A DNA stretch of 64,000 nucleotides from Paracoccus salipaludis (GTDB lineage Bacteria; Pseudomonadota; Alphaproteobacteria; Rhodobacterales; Rhodobacteraceae): the NCBI RefSeq assembly GCF_002287065.1, contig NZ_NSJZ01000003.1:62001-126000 (forward strand), read 5' to 3'. Under the pieces are notes generated by a model that ran no database searches, had not been told where the DNA came from, and saw only the letters and a program-made list of their open reading frames with translations. A program made the position numbers and the translations under genes. Below, piece after piece: positions 56,013 through 64,000 of this stretch. Within the stretch, counting starts at the first letter, position 1; each line of letters begins with the position of its first letter.

Positions 56013-56879
56013 ATGATCCCTTTCCCCGAGATTTCGCCCGATATCTTCAGCATCACCATCGCGGGGCGAGAGTTCGCGCTGCGCTGGTATGCGATGGCCT
56101 ACCTGGCCGGGCTGCTGATCGGCTGGAGGGTCATCGTGGCCCTGATGCGCCGCCCGGGCCTGTGGGGCGGCACCGCGCCCATGCGCCCCGAGAAGGTCGA
56201 GGAACTGCTGACCTGGGTCGTGGTGGGCGTCATCCTCGGCGGGCGGCTCGGCTTCGTGCTGTTCTACGAGCCCGCCTGGTACCTTGCGAACCCGGGACAG
56301 ATCATCAAGGTCTGGCAGGGCGGCATGTCCTTCCACGGCGGCTTCCTTGGGGTCGTGCTGGCCGCCTGGGCCTATGCCCGCCGGAACGGCATCGCGCCCT
56401 TGCGGCTGGCCGACGCCCTGGCGATCGCGGCGCCCGTGGGGCTGTTCCTCGGCCGCATTGCCAACTTCATCAACGCCGAGCTTTGGGGCCGTCCGACGAC
56501 CGCGCCCTGGGGCGTGATCTTCCCCGGCGAGGCCGCGCAGGACTGCCCTGGCGTCGAGGGCCTTTGCGCCCGCCATCCGAGCCAGCTTTACGAGGCGGGG
56601 CTGGAAGGGCTGCTGCTGGGTCTGGTCCTGTTCCTGCTGGTGCGCCGCGGCGGGCTTGCGCGGCCGGGCCTTGCGCTGGGCGTGTTCCTGTCGGGCTATG
56701 GCCTTTCCCGCTTTGTCGTCGAGTTCTTCCGCCAGGCCGACGCCCAGTTCGTGACGCCCGGCAATCCCTGGGGCCACGTTCTCGGCGGGCCGGTCTGGGG
56801 GATCACCATGGGCCAGCTTCTGTCGCTGCCGATGATCGCCGTGGGCCTGGGCTTCGCGCTGTGGGCGCTGCGGCGATGA
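56013..56879 (+). CDS. lgt: Prolipoprotein diacylglyceryl transferase
   Basis: Attaches diacylglycerol to the lipobox cysteine of prolipoproteins in the inner membrane. 288 residues, about seven helices. His108 in SFHGGFLG and Arg148 in [14 protein letters not shown] match catalytic residues His103 and Arg143 of E. coli. Overlaps the next gene (ATGA). Confidence 0.97.
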   Translation: MIPFPEISPDIFSITIAGREFALRWYAMAYLAGLLIGWRVIVALMRRPGLWGGTAPMRPEKVEELLTWVVVGVILGGRLGFVLFYEPAWYLANPGQIIKVWQGGMSFHGGFLGVVLAAWAYARRNGIAPLRLADALAIAAPVGLFLGRIANFINAELWGRPTTAPWGVIFPGEAAQDCPGVEGLCARHPSQLYEAGLEGLLLGLVLFLLVRRGGLARPGLALGVFLSGYGLSRFVVEFFRQADAQFVTPGNPWGHVLGGPVWGITMGQLLSLPMIAVGLGFALWALRR

Positions 56880-57994
56880 CGCCGCTGGGCCGCATCATCG
56901 CCGGGCGCATCGCGGCCGAGGGGCCGATGCGGCTGGACGACTACATGCGGCTGTGCCTGATGCATCCCTTGCACGGTTATTATTCCACCCGCGATCCCTT
57001 CGGGGCGAAAGGGGATTTCACCACGGCGCCCGAGATCAGCCAGATGTTCGGGGAACTGGTCGGCCTTGCCTTGGCGCAGGCCTGGCTGGACCAGGGCGCG
57101 CCCGCGCCCTTCACGCTGGCCGAGTTGGGGCCGGGCCGGGGCACGCTGATGGCCGACCTGCTGCGCGCGAGCCGCCGTGTGCCCGGCTTCCATCAGGCGG
57201 CGCGGGTCACCCTGATCGAGACCTCGCCCCACCTGCGGCAGGTCCAGCGCGAAAGGCTGGGCGAGATCACGCATCTTTCCTCGGTCACGGACCTGCCCGA
57301 AGCCCCGCTGTTCCTGGTCGCCAACGAGTTCTTCGATGCCCTGCCGGTCCGCCAGATGCAGCGCGTGACGGGCGGCTGGGCCGAGCGGATGGTGACGCTG
57401 GACGCCCGGGGCGACCTGATGCTCGCGTTGGCGGCCCCGGTGAGCCTGCCGCGCGAGGCGCCCGAGGGCGAGGTCTGGGAAATCTGCGCCGAGGGCGCCG
57501 CCATCATGGAAACCGTCGCCGCCCGCATCGCGGCCCATGGGGGCGCGGCCATCGCCATCGACTACGGCACCTGGAACGGCAAGGGCGACAGCCTGCAGGC
57601 CCTGCGCCGCCATGCGCCCGACGGCATCCTGGCCCACCCCGGCGAGGCCGACCTGACCGCCCATGTCGATTTCGCGCCCCTCGCCGGGGCCGCGCTGCGC
57701 GCCGGTGCCGCCGCCTCGATCCCCGAGCGCCAGGGCGACTGGCTGCGCGCCCTGGGGATCGAGACGCGGGCCGCGCGGCTGGCGCAGGCGGGCGACCCGG
57801 GCGCGCAGGCCGCGCTTCATCGCTTGACCGACCCGGCGCAGATGGGGCACCTCTTCAAGGCGATGGCCGTCTGGCCGTCCAAGCTTCCGCCGCCGCCGGG
57901 TTTCCGGCCGCTGCCCCTTGCCGCCCAGTCCGTTGCCAGCGCCGGGCTGTCCGACCTCGCCCCTCGTCCCGAAGCAGACCCGCCGGCCCGATGA
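56876..57994 (+). CDS. midA: SAM-dependent methyltransferase, NDUFAF7/MidA family
   Basis: 372 residues. [14 protein letters not shown] (47-60) and ELGPGRGT (83-90, SAM loop) are hallmarks of the MidA/NDUFAF7 family. In mitochondria NDUFAF7 dimethylates Arg85 of the NuoD homologue during complex I assembly. That activity is inferred, not shown, here. ATGA overlaps with lgt and pgeF on either side. The symbol midA is from the Dictyostelium homologue. Confidence 0.9.
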   Translation: MTPLGRIIAGRIAAEGPMRLDDYMRLCLMHPLHGYYSTRDPFGAKGDFTTAPEISQMFGELVGLALAQAWLDQGAPAPFTLAELGPGRGTLMADLLRASRRVPGFHQAARVTLIETSPHLRQVQRERLGEITHLSSVTDLPEAPLFLVANEFFDALPVRQMQRVTGGWAERMVTLDARGDLMLALAAPVSLPREAPEGEVWEICAEGAAIMETVAARIAAHGGAAIAIDYGTWNGKGDSLQALRRHAPDGILAHPGEADLTAHVDFAPLAGAALRAGAAASIPERQGDWLRALGIETRAARLAQAGDPGAQAALHRLTDPAQMGHLFKAMAVWPSKLPPPPGFRPLPLAAQSVASAGLSDLAPRPEADPPAR

Positions 57995-58749
57995 CACTTG
58001 AAATCCTGACCCATCCCGCCCTTCACCCCCTCAGGCACGGGTTCTTCACCCGCAAGGGCGGCGCGTCCTCGGGGCTGTTCGCCGGGCTGAACTGCGGCCG
58101 CGGCTCGTCCGACCAGAAGGAGGTCGTGGCGATCAACCGCGCCCGCGTCGCGGCGGCGATGGGCCTGCCGCCCGAGCGCCTGGCGACCGTCAACCAGACC
58201 CACTCGGACAGGGTCGTGACCCTGACGGGGACCGAGGACCTGGACGCCGTCGCCCGGTTCGAGGCCGACGCCATCGTCACGGCCGTTCCCGGCCTTGCCA
58301 TCGCCGTGCTGACCGCCGACTGCCAGCCGGTCCTGTTCGCCGACGCGGGCAGCGGCGTCGTCGGTGCCGCCCATGCGGGCTGGCGCGGGGCGCTGGACGG
58401 CATCCTGCAGGCCACCGTCGCCGCCATGCGGGACGCGGGCGCGCGCGACATCCGCGCCGTCATCGGTCCCTGCATCAGCCAGCGCGCCTACGAGGTCAGC
58501 GAGGACTTCATGGACCGCTTCCTGATCGAGGACGAGCGTTATTCCCGCTTCTTCTCGGGCGGACCGAACGGGCGGCCGATGTTCGACCTGCCGGGCTTCG
58601 GGCTGGCGACGCTGCGCGAGCTTGGCGTCGAGGCCGAGTGGATCGGCCATTGCACCTATTCCGACCCCGCGCGCTTCTTCAGCTATCGCCGGGCCACGCA
58701 TGAGGGGGCGGCCGATTACGGGCGGCTGATCTCGGCCATCGCGCTTTAG
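57991..58749 (+). CDS. pgeF: Purine nucleoside phosphorylase/YfiH (LACC1 family)
   Basis: 252 residues. Zinc/active-site residues His71, Cys111 (TADCQPVL) and His128 (HAGWRG) are in place. The family was called multicopper polyphenol oxidase, later shown to act on purine nucleosides; a role in peptidoglycan editing is also reported (PgeF). Its stop overlaps the convergent regulator's stop. Confidence 0.9.
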   Translation: MTLEILTHPALHPLRHGFFTRKGGASSGLFAGLNCGRGSSDQKEVVAINRARVAAAMGLPPERLATVNQTHSDRVVTLTGTEDLDAVARFEADAIVTAVPGLAIAVLTADCQPVLFADAGSGVVGAAHAGWRGALDGILQATVAAMRDAGARDIRAVIGPCISQRAYEVSEDFMDRFLIEDERYSRFFSGGPNGRPMFDLPGFGLATLRELGVEAEWIGHCTYSDPARFFSYRRATHEGAADYGRLISAIAL

Positions 58750-59231
58750 CGCCCCTCGACCAGCTCGAAGGGAACGCCCGGCTCGTCCTTGGCGCAGCGG
58801 ATGACAAGGCTGGTCTTGACGCTGGCCACGTTGTCGGCGGCCGTCAGCTGGTCGGTCAGGAAGCGCTGGAAGGTGGACAGGTCCGGCGCCACGCATTTCA
58901 GGATGAAGTCGATCTCGCCGTTCAGCATGTGGCATTCGCGCACCAGCGCCCAGTCGCGGGCGCGGTTCTCGAAGGCGGTCAGGTCGCGCTCGGACTGGCT
59001 GTGCAGCCGGACCATGGCGAAGACCTGCACCTCGAAGCCGAGGCTGCGCGGGTCCACGTCGGCGTGGTAGCCGCGAATGAAGCCCTGCTCTTCCAGCGTG
59101 CGGACGCGACGCAGGCAGGGGGGCGCCGAGATGCCGACGCGCCGTGCCAGCTCGACATTCGTCATCCGCCCGTCGGCTTGCAGCTCGGCCAGAATGCGTC
59201 TGTCGATGTCATCCAGCCGGGCGCCCGCCAT
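58746..59231 (-). CDS. Lrp/AsnC family regulator
   Basis: 161 residues. N-terminal helix-turn-helix (MTNVELARRVGISAPPCLRR) and C-terminal RAM domain that binds amino acids and forms octamers. Start at MAGARLDDIDRRIL; a few more in-frame residues upstream are possible. Divergent from trxB with 168 bases between starts; a palindrome AACATTGTT at 59288 may be its site. Confidence 0.92.
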   Translation of the reverse strand: MAGARLDDIDRRILAELQADGRMTNVELARRVGISAPPCLRRVRTLEEQGFIRGYHADVDPRSLGFEVQVFAMVRLHSQSERDLTAFENRARDWALVRECHMLNGEIDFILKCVAPDLSTFQRFLTDQLTAADNVASVKTSLVIRCAKDEPGVPFELVEGR

Positions 59232-59399
59232 GTCTTCTCCGATGCTCAGAAACAGACGGTTCCTTATCCCCCGGCCGGTTGATCCGCAACATTGTTTCGT
59301 CGCACGCGCCCTGCGCCGTTGCGGAAGACCCGCGTCCCGCCCAAGGGCCCACGGTTGAACCGGCGTCCCTGCGCGATTAACTCGGGCGCAAACCCATCC

Positions 59400-60434
59400 A
59401 TGAGGCCACCCGTGACCGAGACCGCCGCTTCCGTGCCGACCCACCACCGGCTTGTCATCATCGGCTCGGGGCCCGCGGGCTACACGGCCGCCGTTTATGC
59501 CGCACGCGCCATGCTGGTGCCGCTGCTGATCCAGGGCATCCAGCCCGGCGGGCAGCTGACCATCACCACCGAGGTCGAGAACTGGCCGGGCGACACCCAG
59601 GTGCAGGGCCCCGACCTGATGGTCCGCATGGAAAGCCACGCCCGCGAGATGGGCGCGCGGATCGTGTCCGACACCGTGACGCGGCTTGACCTGTCGCAGC
59701 GCCCCTTCGTGCTGGAATGCGACAGCGGCGCGCGGCTGACGGCAGACGCGCTGATCCTTGCCACCGGGGCGCAGGCGCGCTGGCTGGGGCTGGACAGCGA
59801 GTCCCGCTTCCAGGGCTTCGGCGTCAGCGCCTGCGCCACCTGCGACGGCTTCTTCTATCGCGGGCGCGAGGTGATCGTCGTGGGCGGCGGCAACACCGCC
59901 GTCGAGGAGGCGCTGTTCCTGACCAACTTCGCCAGCAAGGTCACGCTGGTCCACCGCCGCGACAGCCTGCGGGCGGAACGGGTGCTGCAGGACCGCCTGT
60001 TCAGGCATCCCAAGGTCGAGATCATCTGGAACCACGAGGTCGCCGAGATCACCGGCACCGACCAGCCCCTGGGCGTGACCGGCGCGGTGCTGCGCTCGAC
60101 CCGGGACGGCAGCAGCCGCACGGTGGCGGCGGACGGCGTCTTCATCGCCATCGGCCATTCGCCGGCGTCCGAACTGGTGAAGGACCAACTGGAACTGCGC
60201 GACGGCGGCTACGTCAAGGTCGAGCCGGGCAGCACCCGCACCTCGGTCCCCGGCGTCTTCGCGGCGGGCGACCTGACGGACGACACCTATCGCCAGGCGA
60301 TCACCAGCGCGGGCATGGGCTGCATGGCGGCCCTGGACGCCGAGCACTGGCTGGCCGCGCAGGGACTGGCCGAGGGTGCGATGACCCCCGCCACCGCGAC
60401 CGAGGTCCTGCGCGAAACCGAGGCTGCGGGCTGA
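59400..60434 (+). CDS. trxB: Thioredoxin-disulfide reductase
   Basis: NADPH-dependent reduction of thioredoxin. 344 residues. FAD loop [11 protein letters not shown] (21-31); redox pair Cys145-Ala-Thr-Cys148; NADPH loop [14 protein letters not shown]. The first 15 residues are a short extension. Starts at the ATG after CCATCC; no strong ribosome site. Confidence 0.96.
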   Translation: MRPPVTETAASVPTHHRLVIIGSGPAGYTAAVYAARAMLVPLLIQGIQPGGQLTITTEVENWPGDTQVQGPDLMVRMESHAREMGARIVSDTVTRLDLSQRPFVLECDSGARLTADALILATGAQARWLGLDSESRFQGFGVSACATCDGFFYRGREVIVVGGGNTAVEEALFLTNFASKVTLVHRRDSLRAERVLQDRLFRHPKVEIIWNHEVAEITGTDQPLGVTGAVLRSTRDGSSRTVAADGVFIAIGHSPASELVKDQLELRDGGYVKVEPGSTRTSVPGVFAAGDLTDDTYRQAITSAGMGCMAALDAEHWLAAQGLAEGAMTPATATEVLRETEAAG

Positions 60435-60445
60435 TCCCAGCCATG

Positions 60446-60469
60446 CGCCGGGCGAAAGGCTGCCCGGCG
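60446..60469 (+). terminator. Hairpin after trxB
   Basis: Perfect 8-bp stem CGCCGGGC / GCCCGGCG with loop GAAAGGCT, 12 bases after the stop. No T-run. Confidence 0.4.
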
Positions 60470-60572
60470 ATAACGCCCAGGTTGCACAGGGCAGGCGCGG
60501 GGGATAAGGGGCAGGCGCACACCGCGGCTCATTGCGCGGTGCCGCGCCATGTCACGAAGCACCGAGTGGAAG

Positions 60573-62285
60573 ATGAGCCAGCAGCCGAACCTCGCGCCGA
60601 TCCCGGAACTCTATGTCAACGCCGACTCGGCGCAGAAGCTCAAGGCCGACGCCGGCGATATGCTGTCGTGGGACCTGACCCCGCGCCAGCTTTGCGACGT
60701 CGAGCTGCTGATGAACGGCGGCTTCTACCCGCTGAAGGGGTTCCTGACCGAGGCCGATTATGACGGCGTGGTCGAGAACATGCGGCTCGCCTCGGGCAGC
60801 CTGTGGCCAATGCCGGTCACGCTGGATGTCAGCCAGGACTTCGCCGACAAGATCGAGCCCGGCACCGACATCGCCCTGCGCGACCAGGAAGGCGTGATCC
60901 TTGCCATCCTGTCGGTCACCGACAAGTGGGTGCCCAACAAGAAGCGCGAGGCCGAAAAGGTCTTCGGCGCCGACGACCTGGCCCATCCGGCCGTCAACTA
61001 CCTGCACAACGTCGCGGGCCCGGTCTACCTGGGCGGCCCGATCACCGGCATCCAGCCGCCGACGCATTACGATTTCCGCGCCCGCCGCGACACGCCGAAC
61101 GAGCTGCGCGCCTTCTTCCGCAAGATGGGCTGGCGCCGGATCGTGGCCTTCCAGACCCGCAACCCGCTGCACCGCGCCCACCAGGAACTGACCTTCCGCG
61201 CCGCGCGCGAGGCGCAGGCGAACCTGCTGATCCACCCGGTCGTCGGTATGACCAAGCCGGGCGACGTGGACCACTTCACACGCGTCCGCTGCTACGAGGC
61301 CGTGCTGGACAAGTATCCGGCCGCGACCACGCACCTGTCGCTGCTGAACCTGGCCATGCGCATGGGCGGCCCGCGCGAGGCGGTGTGGCACGGCATCATC
61401 CGCCGCAACCACGGCCTGACCCACATGATCGTCGGCCGCGACCACGCCGGCCCGGGCAAGAACAGCCAGGGTCAGGACTTCTATGACCCCTACGCCGCGC
61501 AGGACCTGTTCCGGCAGCACCAGGACGAGATCGGCGTCGAGATGGTCGATTTCAAGCAGATGGTCTATGTCCAGGAGCGCGCCCAGTACGAGCCCCGCGA
61601 CGAGGTCGAGGAAGGCGCGACCATCCTCGACATCTCGGGCACGGAACTGCGCCGCCGCCTGCGCGAAGGGCTGGAAATCCCCGAATGGTTCAGCTTCCCC
61701 GAGGTGGTGACGCAACTGCGCCGCACCTCGCCCCCGCGCGACCAGCAGGGCTTCACGGTGTTCTTCACGGGCCTTTCCGGCTCGGGCAAGTCCACCATCG
61801 CCAACGCGCTGATGGTCAAGCTGATGGAGATGGGCGGCCGTCCCGTCACGCTGCTGGACGGCGACGTGGTGCGCAAGCACCTGTCGTCCGAACTGGGCTT
61901 CTCGAAGGAGCACCGCGACATCAACATCAAGCGCATCGGCTATGTCGCGTCCGAGATCACCAAGAACGGCGGCATCGCCATCTGCGCGCCGATCGCGCCC
62001 TACACCGCGACCCGCCGCGCCGTGCGCGAGATGATCGAGCAGTATGGCGCCTTCGTCGAGGTCCATGTCGCGACCTCGATCGAGGAATGCGAGCGCCGTG
62101 ACCGCAAGGGCCTGTACAAGCTGGCGCGCGAAGGCAAGATCAAGGAGTTCACCGGCATCTCGGACCCCTACGAGGAGCCCGCGACGCCCGAACTGCGCGT
62201 GCAGACCGAAGGGGTGGACGTGGATTACGCCGCCCAGCAGGTCCTGCTGAAGCTGGAACAGATGGGCCTGATCGGCCTGTCCTGA
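60573..62285 (+). CDS. Bifunctional sulfate adenylyltransferase/adenylylsulfate kinase
   Basis: Two steps of sulfate activation in one chain: sulfate to APS, then APS to PAPS. 570 residues from MSQQPNLAP. Sulfurylase part to about 390: QTRNPLHRAH (194-203) and GRDHAG. Kinase part from about 395: Walker [10 protein letters not shown] (400-408), LDGDVVRKHLSSELGFS. ATG 60549 would add eight residues; GTGGAAG precedes the chosen ATG. A strong terminator follows. Confidence 0.96.
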   Translation: MSQQPNLAPIPELYVNADSAQKLKADAGDMLSWDLTPRQLCDVELLMNGGFYPLKGFLTEADYDGVVENMRLASGSLWPMPVTLDVSQDFADKIEPGTDIALRDQEGVILAILSVTDKWVPNKKREAEKVFGADDLAHPAVNYLHNVAGPVYLGGPITGIQPPTHYDFRARRDTPNELRAFFRKMGWRRIVAFQTRNPLHRAHQELTFRAAREAQANLLIHPVVGMTKPGDVDHFTRVRCYEAVLDKYPAATTHLSLLNLAMRMGGPREAVWHGIIRRNHGLTHMIVGRDHAGPGKNSQGQDFYDPYAAQDLFRQHQDEIGVEMVDFKQMVYVQERAQYEPRDEVEEGATILDISGTELRRRLREGLEIPEWFSFPEVVTQLRRTSPPRDQQGFTVFFTGLSGSGKSTIANALMVKLMEMGGRPVTLLDGDVVRKHLSSELGFSKEHRDINIKRIGYVASEITKNGGIAICAPIAPYTATRRAVREMIEQYGAFVEVHVATSIEECERRDRKGLYKLAREGKIKEFTGISDPYEEPATPELRVQTEGVDVDYAAQQVLLKLEQMGLIGLS

Positions 62286-62307
62286 GCCGCCCATTGACAA
62301 GGTCGCC

Positions 62308-62337
62308 GCCCCCCGGTCCAACCGGGGGGCGTTTTTC
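62308..62337 (+). terminator. Strong intrinsic terminator
   Basis: Perfect 10-bp stem CGCCCCCCGG / CCGGGGGGCG, loop TCCAA, then TTTTT. Ends the sulfate-activation transcript, 22 bases after its stop, and lies just before the next gene. Confidence 0.93.
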
Positions 62338-62349
62338 ATTGGGGTGCCG

Positions 62350-63129
62350 ATGGCCGATCCCGTGCTGATCCTGACGATGAAATGGGGCACGCTGTATGGC
62401 GCCGAGGACGTGAACCGCCTCGCCCGGCAGGTGCGCCGCCATCTCTCGCGCCCTTACCGCTTCATCTGCTTCACCGATGACGGGAACGGGATCGGCGAGG
62501 GGGTCGAGGTCCTGCCCCTGCCCGAACTGGGGCTGCCCGCGGGCCATGGCGACACGCGCTGGCGCAAGCTGGCGCTGTTCCGCCGCGACCTTGGCGGATT
62601 TGCAGGGGCGACGGCGCTTTTCCTGGATCTCGACCTGGTGGTGGTGGACGACCTCGGGCCGTTCTTCGACCTGCCCGGCGACTTCCACATCATCCGCGAC
62701 GACGACCTGTTCCGGCCGAAGCCCCTGCGCCGGATCAACCCGGCCCGCGACCGCTTTCTCCATTCGGTCGGCAATTCCTCGGTCTTCCGGTATCAGGTGG
62801 GGGCGCATGCCTATATTCTTGACGCCTATCTGGCCGATCCGGCGGCAGCGACGCGGCAGTACGAGATCAGCCAGCAATTCCAGAGCGCCCAGCTGGCCGC
62901 GCATGGGCATCTGAACTACTGGCCGCGCGGCTGGTGCGTCAGCTTCAAGAACGATTGCGTGGGCCGGGGGCTGGGCAGCTACCTGCGCGACCCGGCCTGT
63001 CCGCAGGGGGCAAAAATCGTGCTGTTCGCGGGCAATCCCAAGATGGCCGATGTCTTCGCTGGCAGGGGCGGGACATGGTATCGCCGCATCGGCGACATCG
63101 AGTGGCTGCGAAAGGAATGGAGGGGATGA
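62350..63129 (+). CDS. Glycosyltransferase-like protein
   Basis: 259 residues. DxD-like FLDLDLVVVDD (Asp93, Asp95) in a Rossmann-type fold, and a conserved MKWGTLYGAEDVNRLARQV start. Looks like a nucleotide-sugar-dependent transferase; sugar and acceptor unknown. GTG 62344 is an alternative start. ATGA overlap with the next gene. Follows the terminator closely, so the promoter must be very near or inside. Confidence 0.75.
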   Translation: MADPVLILTMKWGTLYGAEDVNRLARQVRRHLSRPYRFICFTDDGNGIGEGVEVLPLPELGLPAGHGDTRWRKLALFRRDLGGFAGATALFLDLDLVVVDDLGPFFDLPGDFHIIRDDDLFRPKPLRRINPARDRFLHSVGNSSVFRYQVGAHAYILDAYLADPAAATRQYEISQQFQSAQLAAHGHLNYWPRGWCVSFKNDCVGRGLGSYLRDPACPQGAKIVLFAGNPKMADVFAGRGGTWYRRIGDIEWLRKEWRG

Positions 63130-63935
63130 TCGACCAGGCAATCCGACGCTGGAAGCGGGAACGGCGCATAGCGCGGGCGGAAGCCGAGATCCTGGCGCGC
63201 CGAGGCGAGCCCGCGCCGCACGGGTTGCGTTCGCCTTTGATCGTCAGCCTGACCAGCTATCCCGCGCGCTTCGGGTCCCTGCACCTGGTGCTGCGCTCGC
63301 TTCTGACCCAAAGCGTCCGGGCCGATCGCGTCGTCCTGTGGCTGGACGAAGGGGACGAGCATCTGCTGCCACCAGCCGTCACCTCCCTCGGGGTCGAGAC
63401 GCGCATCTGCCCGCGCTGGCGATCCTACAAGAAGATCATCCCCACGCTGATGGAGTGGCCCGAGGCGCATATCGTCACCGCCGATGACGACATCTACTAC
63501 AAGCCGGATTGGCTGGCGGGGCTGGCGCGTCATGCCGACGCCGGCGTCGTCTGCCACCGCGCGCACCGCATCGCGCTGGACCCGGCGGGCGGGCCGCAGC
63601 CCTATGGTGACTGGGAACTCAACATAGGCGCGCCGGAGTGCTCGCCCCTGGTCTTTCCCACGGGGGTGGGGGGCGTGCTCTACGCTCCGGGGATCTTTCA
63701 TGCCGACGTGCTGCGGGAGGACCTGTTCCAGGCCCTTGCCCCGACAGCCGACGACCTGTGGCTTTACTGGATGCACCGGCTTCGCGGCAGCCGGCCCGCC
63801 AAGATCGGCAAGCGTTTTCGCATCACCGAATGGCCCGGCACGCAGTCGCAGAACCTGCGTGCCGGCAACCTGAATGGCGATGGAAACGACCAGGCCATCC
63901 GCGCCCTGACGGAACGGTACGGGTTTCCCCGCTGA
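63126..63935 (+). CDS. Glycosyltransferase-like protein (GT-A fold)
   Basis: 269 residues. Basic N-terminal helix, then LIVSLTSYPARFGSLHLVLR and VTADDDIYY (Asp120-122), the metal-binding acidic motif of GT-A enzymes; later TGVGGVLYAPG. Resembles family proteins of surface glycan clusters. Overlaps the previous gene by four bases, so the two act together or on one product. Confidence 0.75.
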   Translation: MIDQAIRRWKRERRIARAEAEILARRGEPAPHGLRSPLIVSLTSYPARFGSLHLVLRSLLTQSVRADRVVLWLDEGDEHLLPPAVTSLGVETRICPRWRSYKKIIPTLMEWPEAHIVTADDDIYYKPDWLAGLARHADAGVVCHRAHRIALDPAGGPQPYGDWELNIGAPECSPLVFPTGVGGVLYAPGIFHADVLREDLFQALAPTADDLWLYWMHRLRGSRPAKIGKRFRITEWPGTQSQNLRAGNLNGDGNDQAIRALTERYGFPR

Positions 63936-63956
63936 CAGCGGGGCGCCGGTTTCGGC

Positions 63957-64000
63957 CTAGTGGACGCTGACCGGGTTCAGTTCGTTCTGGCGGGCCAGGA
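63957..64000 (-). CDS. C-terminal end of a minus-strand gene (partial)
   Basis: The last 44 bases read on the minus strand give LARQNELNPVSVH then TAG. Composition looks coding, and the strand change leaves a 21-base gap after the previous gene. Too short to name. Confidence 0.45.
   Translation of the reverse strand, partial: LARQNELNPVSVH

Overview
The window is one contiguous stretch of alphaproteobacterial chromosome and looks like Paracoccus or a close relative in the Rhodobacteraceae. Three things point there. Base composition is very GC-rich with strong G/C third-position bias. The complex I operon is a single 14-gene unit interrupted by Rhodobacterales-type extra genes, and its NuoD length and start match Paracoccus. 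uvrA carries the GTTC-N7-GTTC LexA operator typical of Rhodobacter and Paracoccus. I see no phage, insertion sequence, CRISPR array or transfer signature. It is mostly well-packed housekeeping DNA, and I do not claim a new defence or mobile system. The unexplained material is mainly the uncharacterised genes, extensions and mini-ORFs inside the nuo operon, plus a few regulatory motifs.

Left arm (1-20000). A truncated PpiD-type foldase leads into trpE. Three tiny charged-protein genes follow, then a minus-strand operon fabI-lysE family-gpt. On the plus strand come pdxH, a double cold-shock protein with a DUF192 protein, tRNA-Pro(TGG), purA-DUF2842-thiN and an M20 amidohydrolase. After a small lipoprotein gene come moaA, a GFA-family protein with a 5'-nucleotidase, uvrA under an SOS box, and an SDR oxidoreductase.

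Centre (20000-42200). The complex I operon runs nuoA-B-C-D-E-(two extra)-F-(three extra)-G-(lipoprotein)-H-(small)-I-(CMD family)-J-K-L-M-N. It continues with overlapping starts into birA, coaX and rnj and ends at a strong hairpin. A sigma70-like promoter candidate lies just upstream of nuoA. Eight extra genes lie among the fourteen subunit genes. Two mini-ORFs bridge the nuoC/nuoD and nuoD/nuoE gaps. NuoB, NuoE and NuoL each carry unusual low-complexity additions.

Right arm (42200-64000). trmB and a class II-type aroA are followed by a minus-strand pair, maeB (malic enzyme) and prpE (propionyl-CoA synthetase); two TTTGCAAA motifs lie between them and may be a propionate-responsive operator. 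Then come cdd-upp (pyrimidine salvage), a SPOR protein, an uncharacterised membrane protein, rluD-rpoH, a DUF6476-like gene sharing its start codon bases with rluD, and a UbiK-like protein with a repeat tail. The end holds lgt-midA-pgeF, an Lrp/AsnC regulator divergent from trxB, a sulfate adenylyltransferase/APS kinase fusion with a strong terminator, and two glycosyltransferase-like genes. The last 44 bases hold the end of a minus-strand gene.

Functional links: MidA resembles NDUFAF7, the complex I assembly methyltransferase, and its expected arginine target is kept in NuoD here. Lgt serves the lipoproteins encoded nearby. PrpE and MaeB together fit propionate and C4-acid use.
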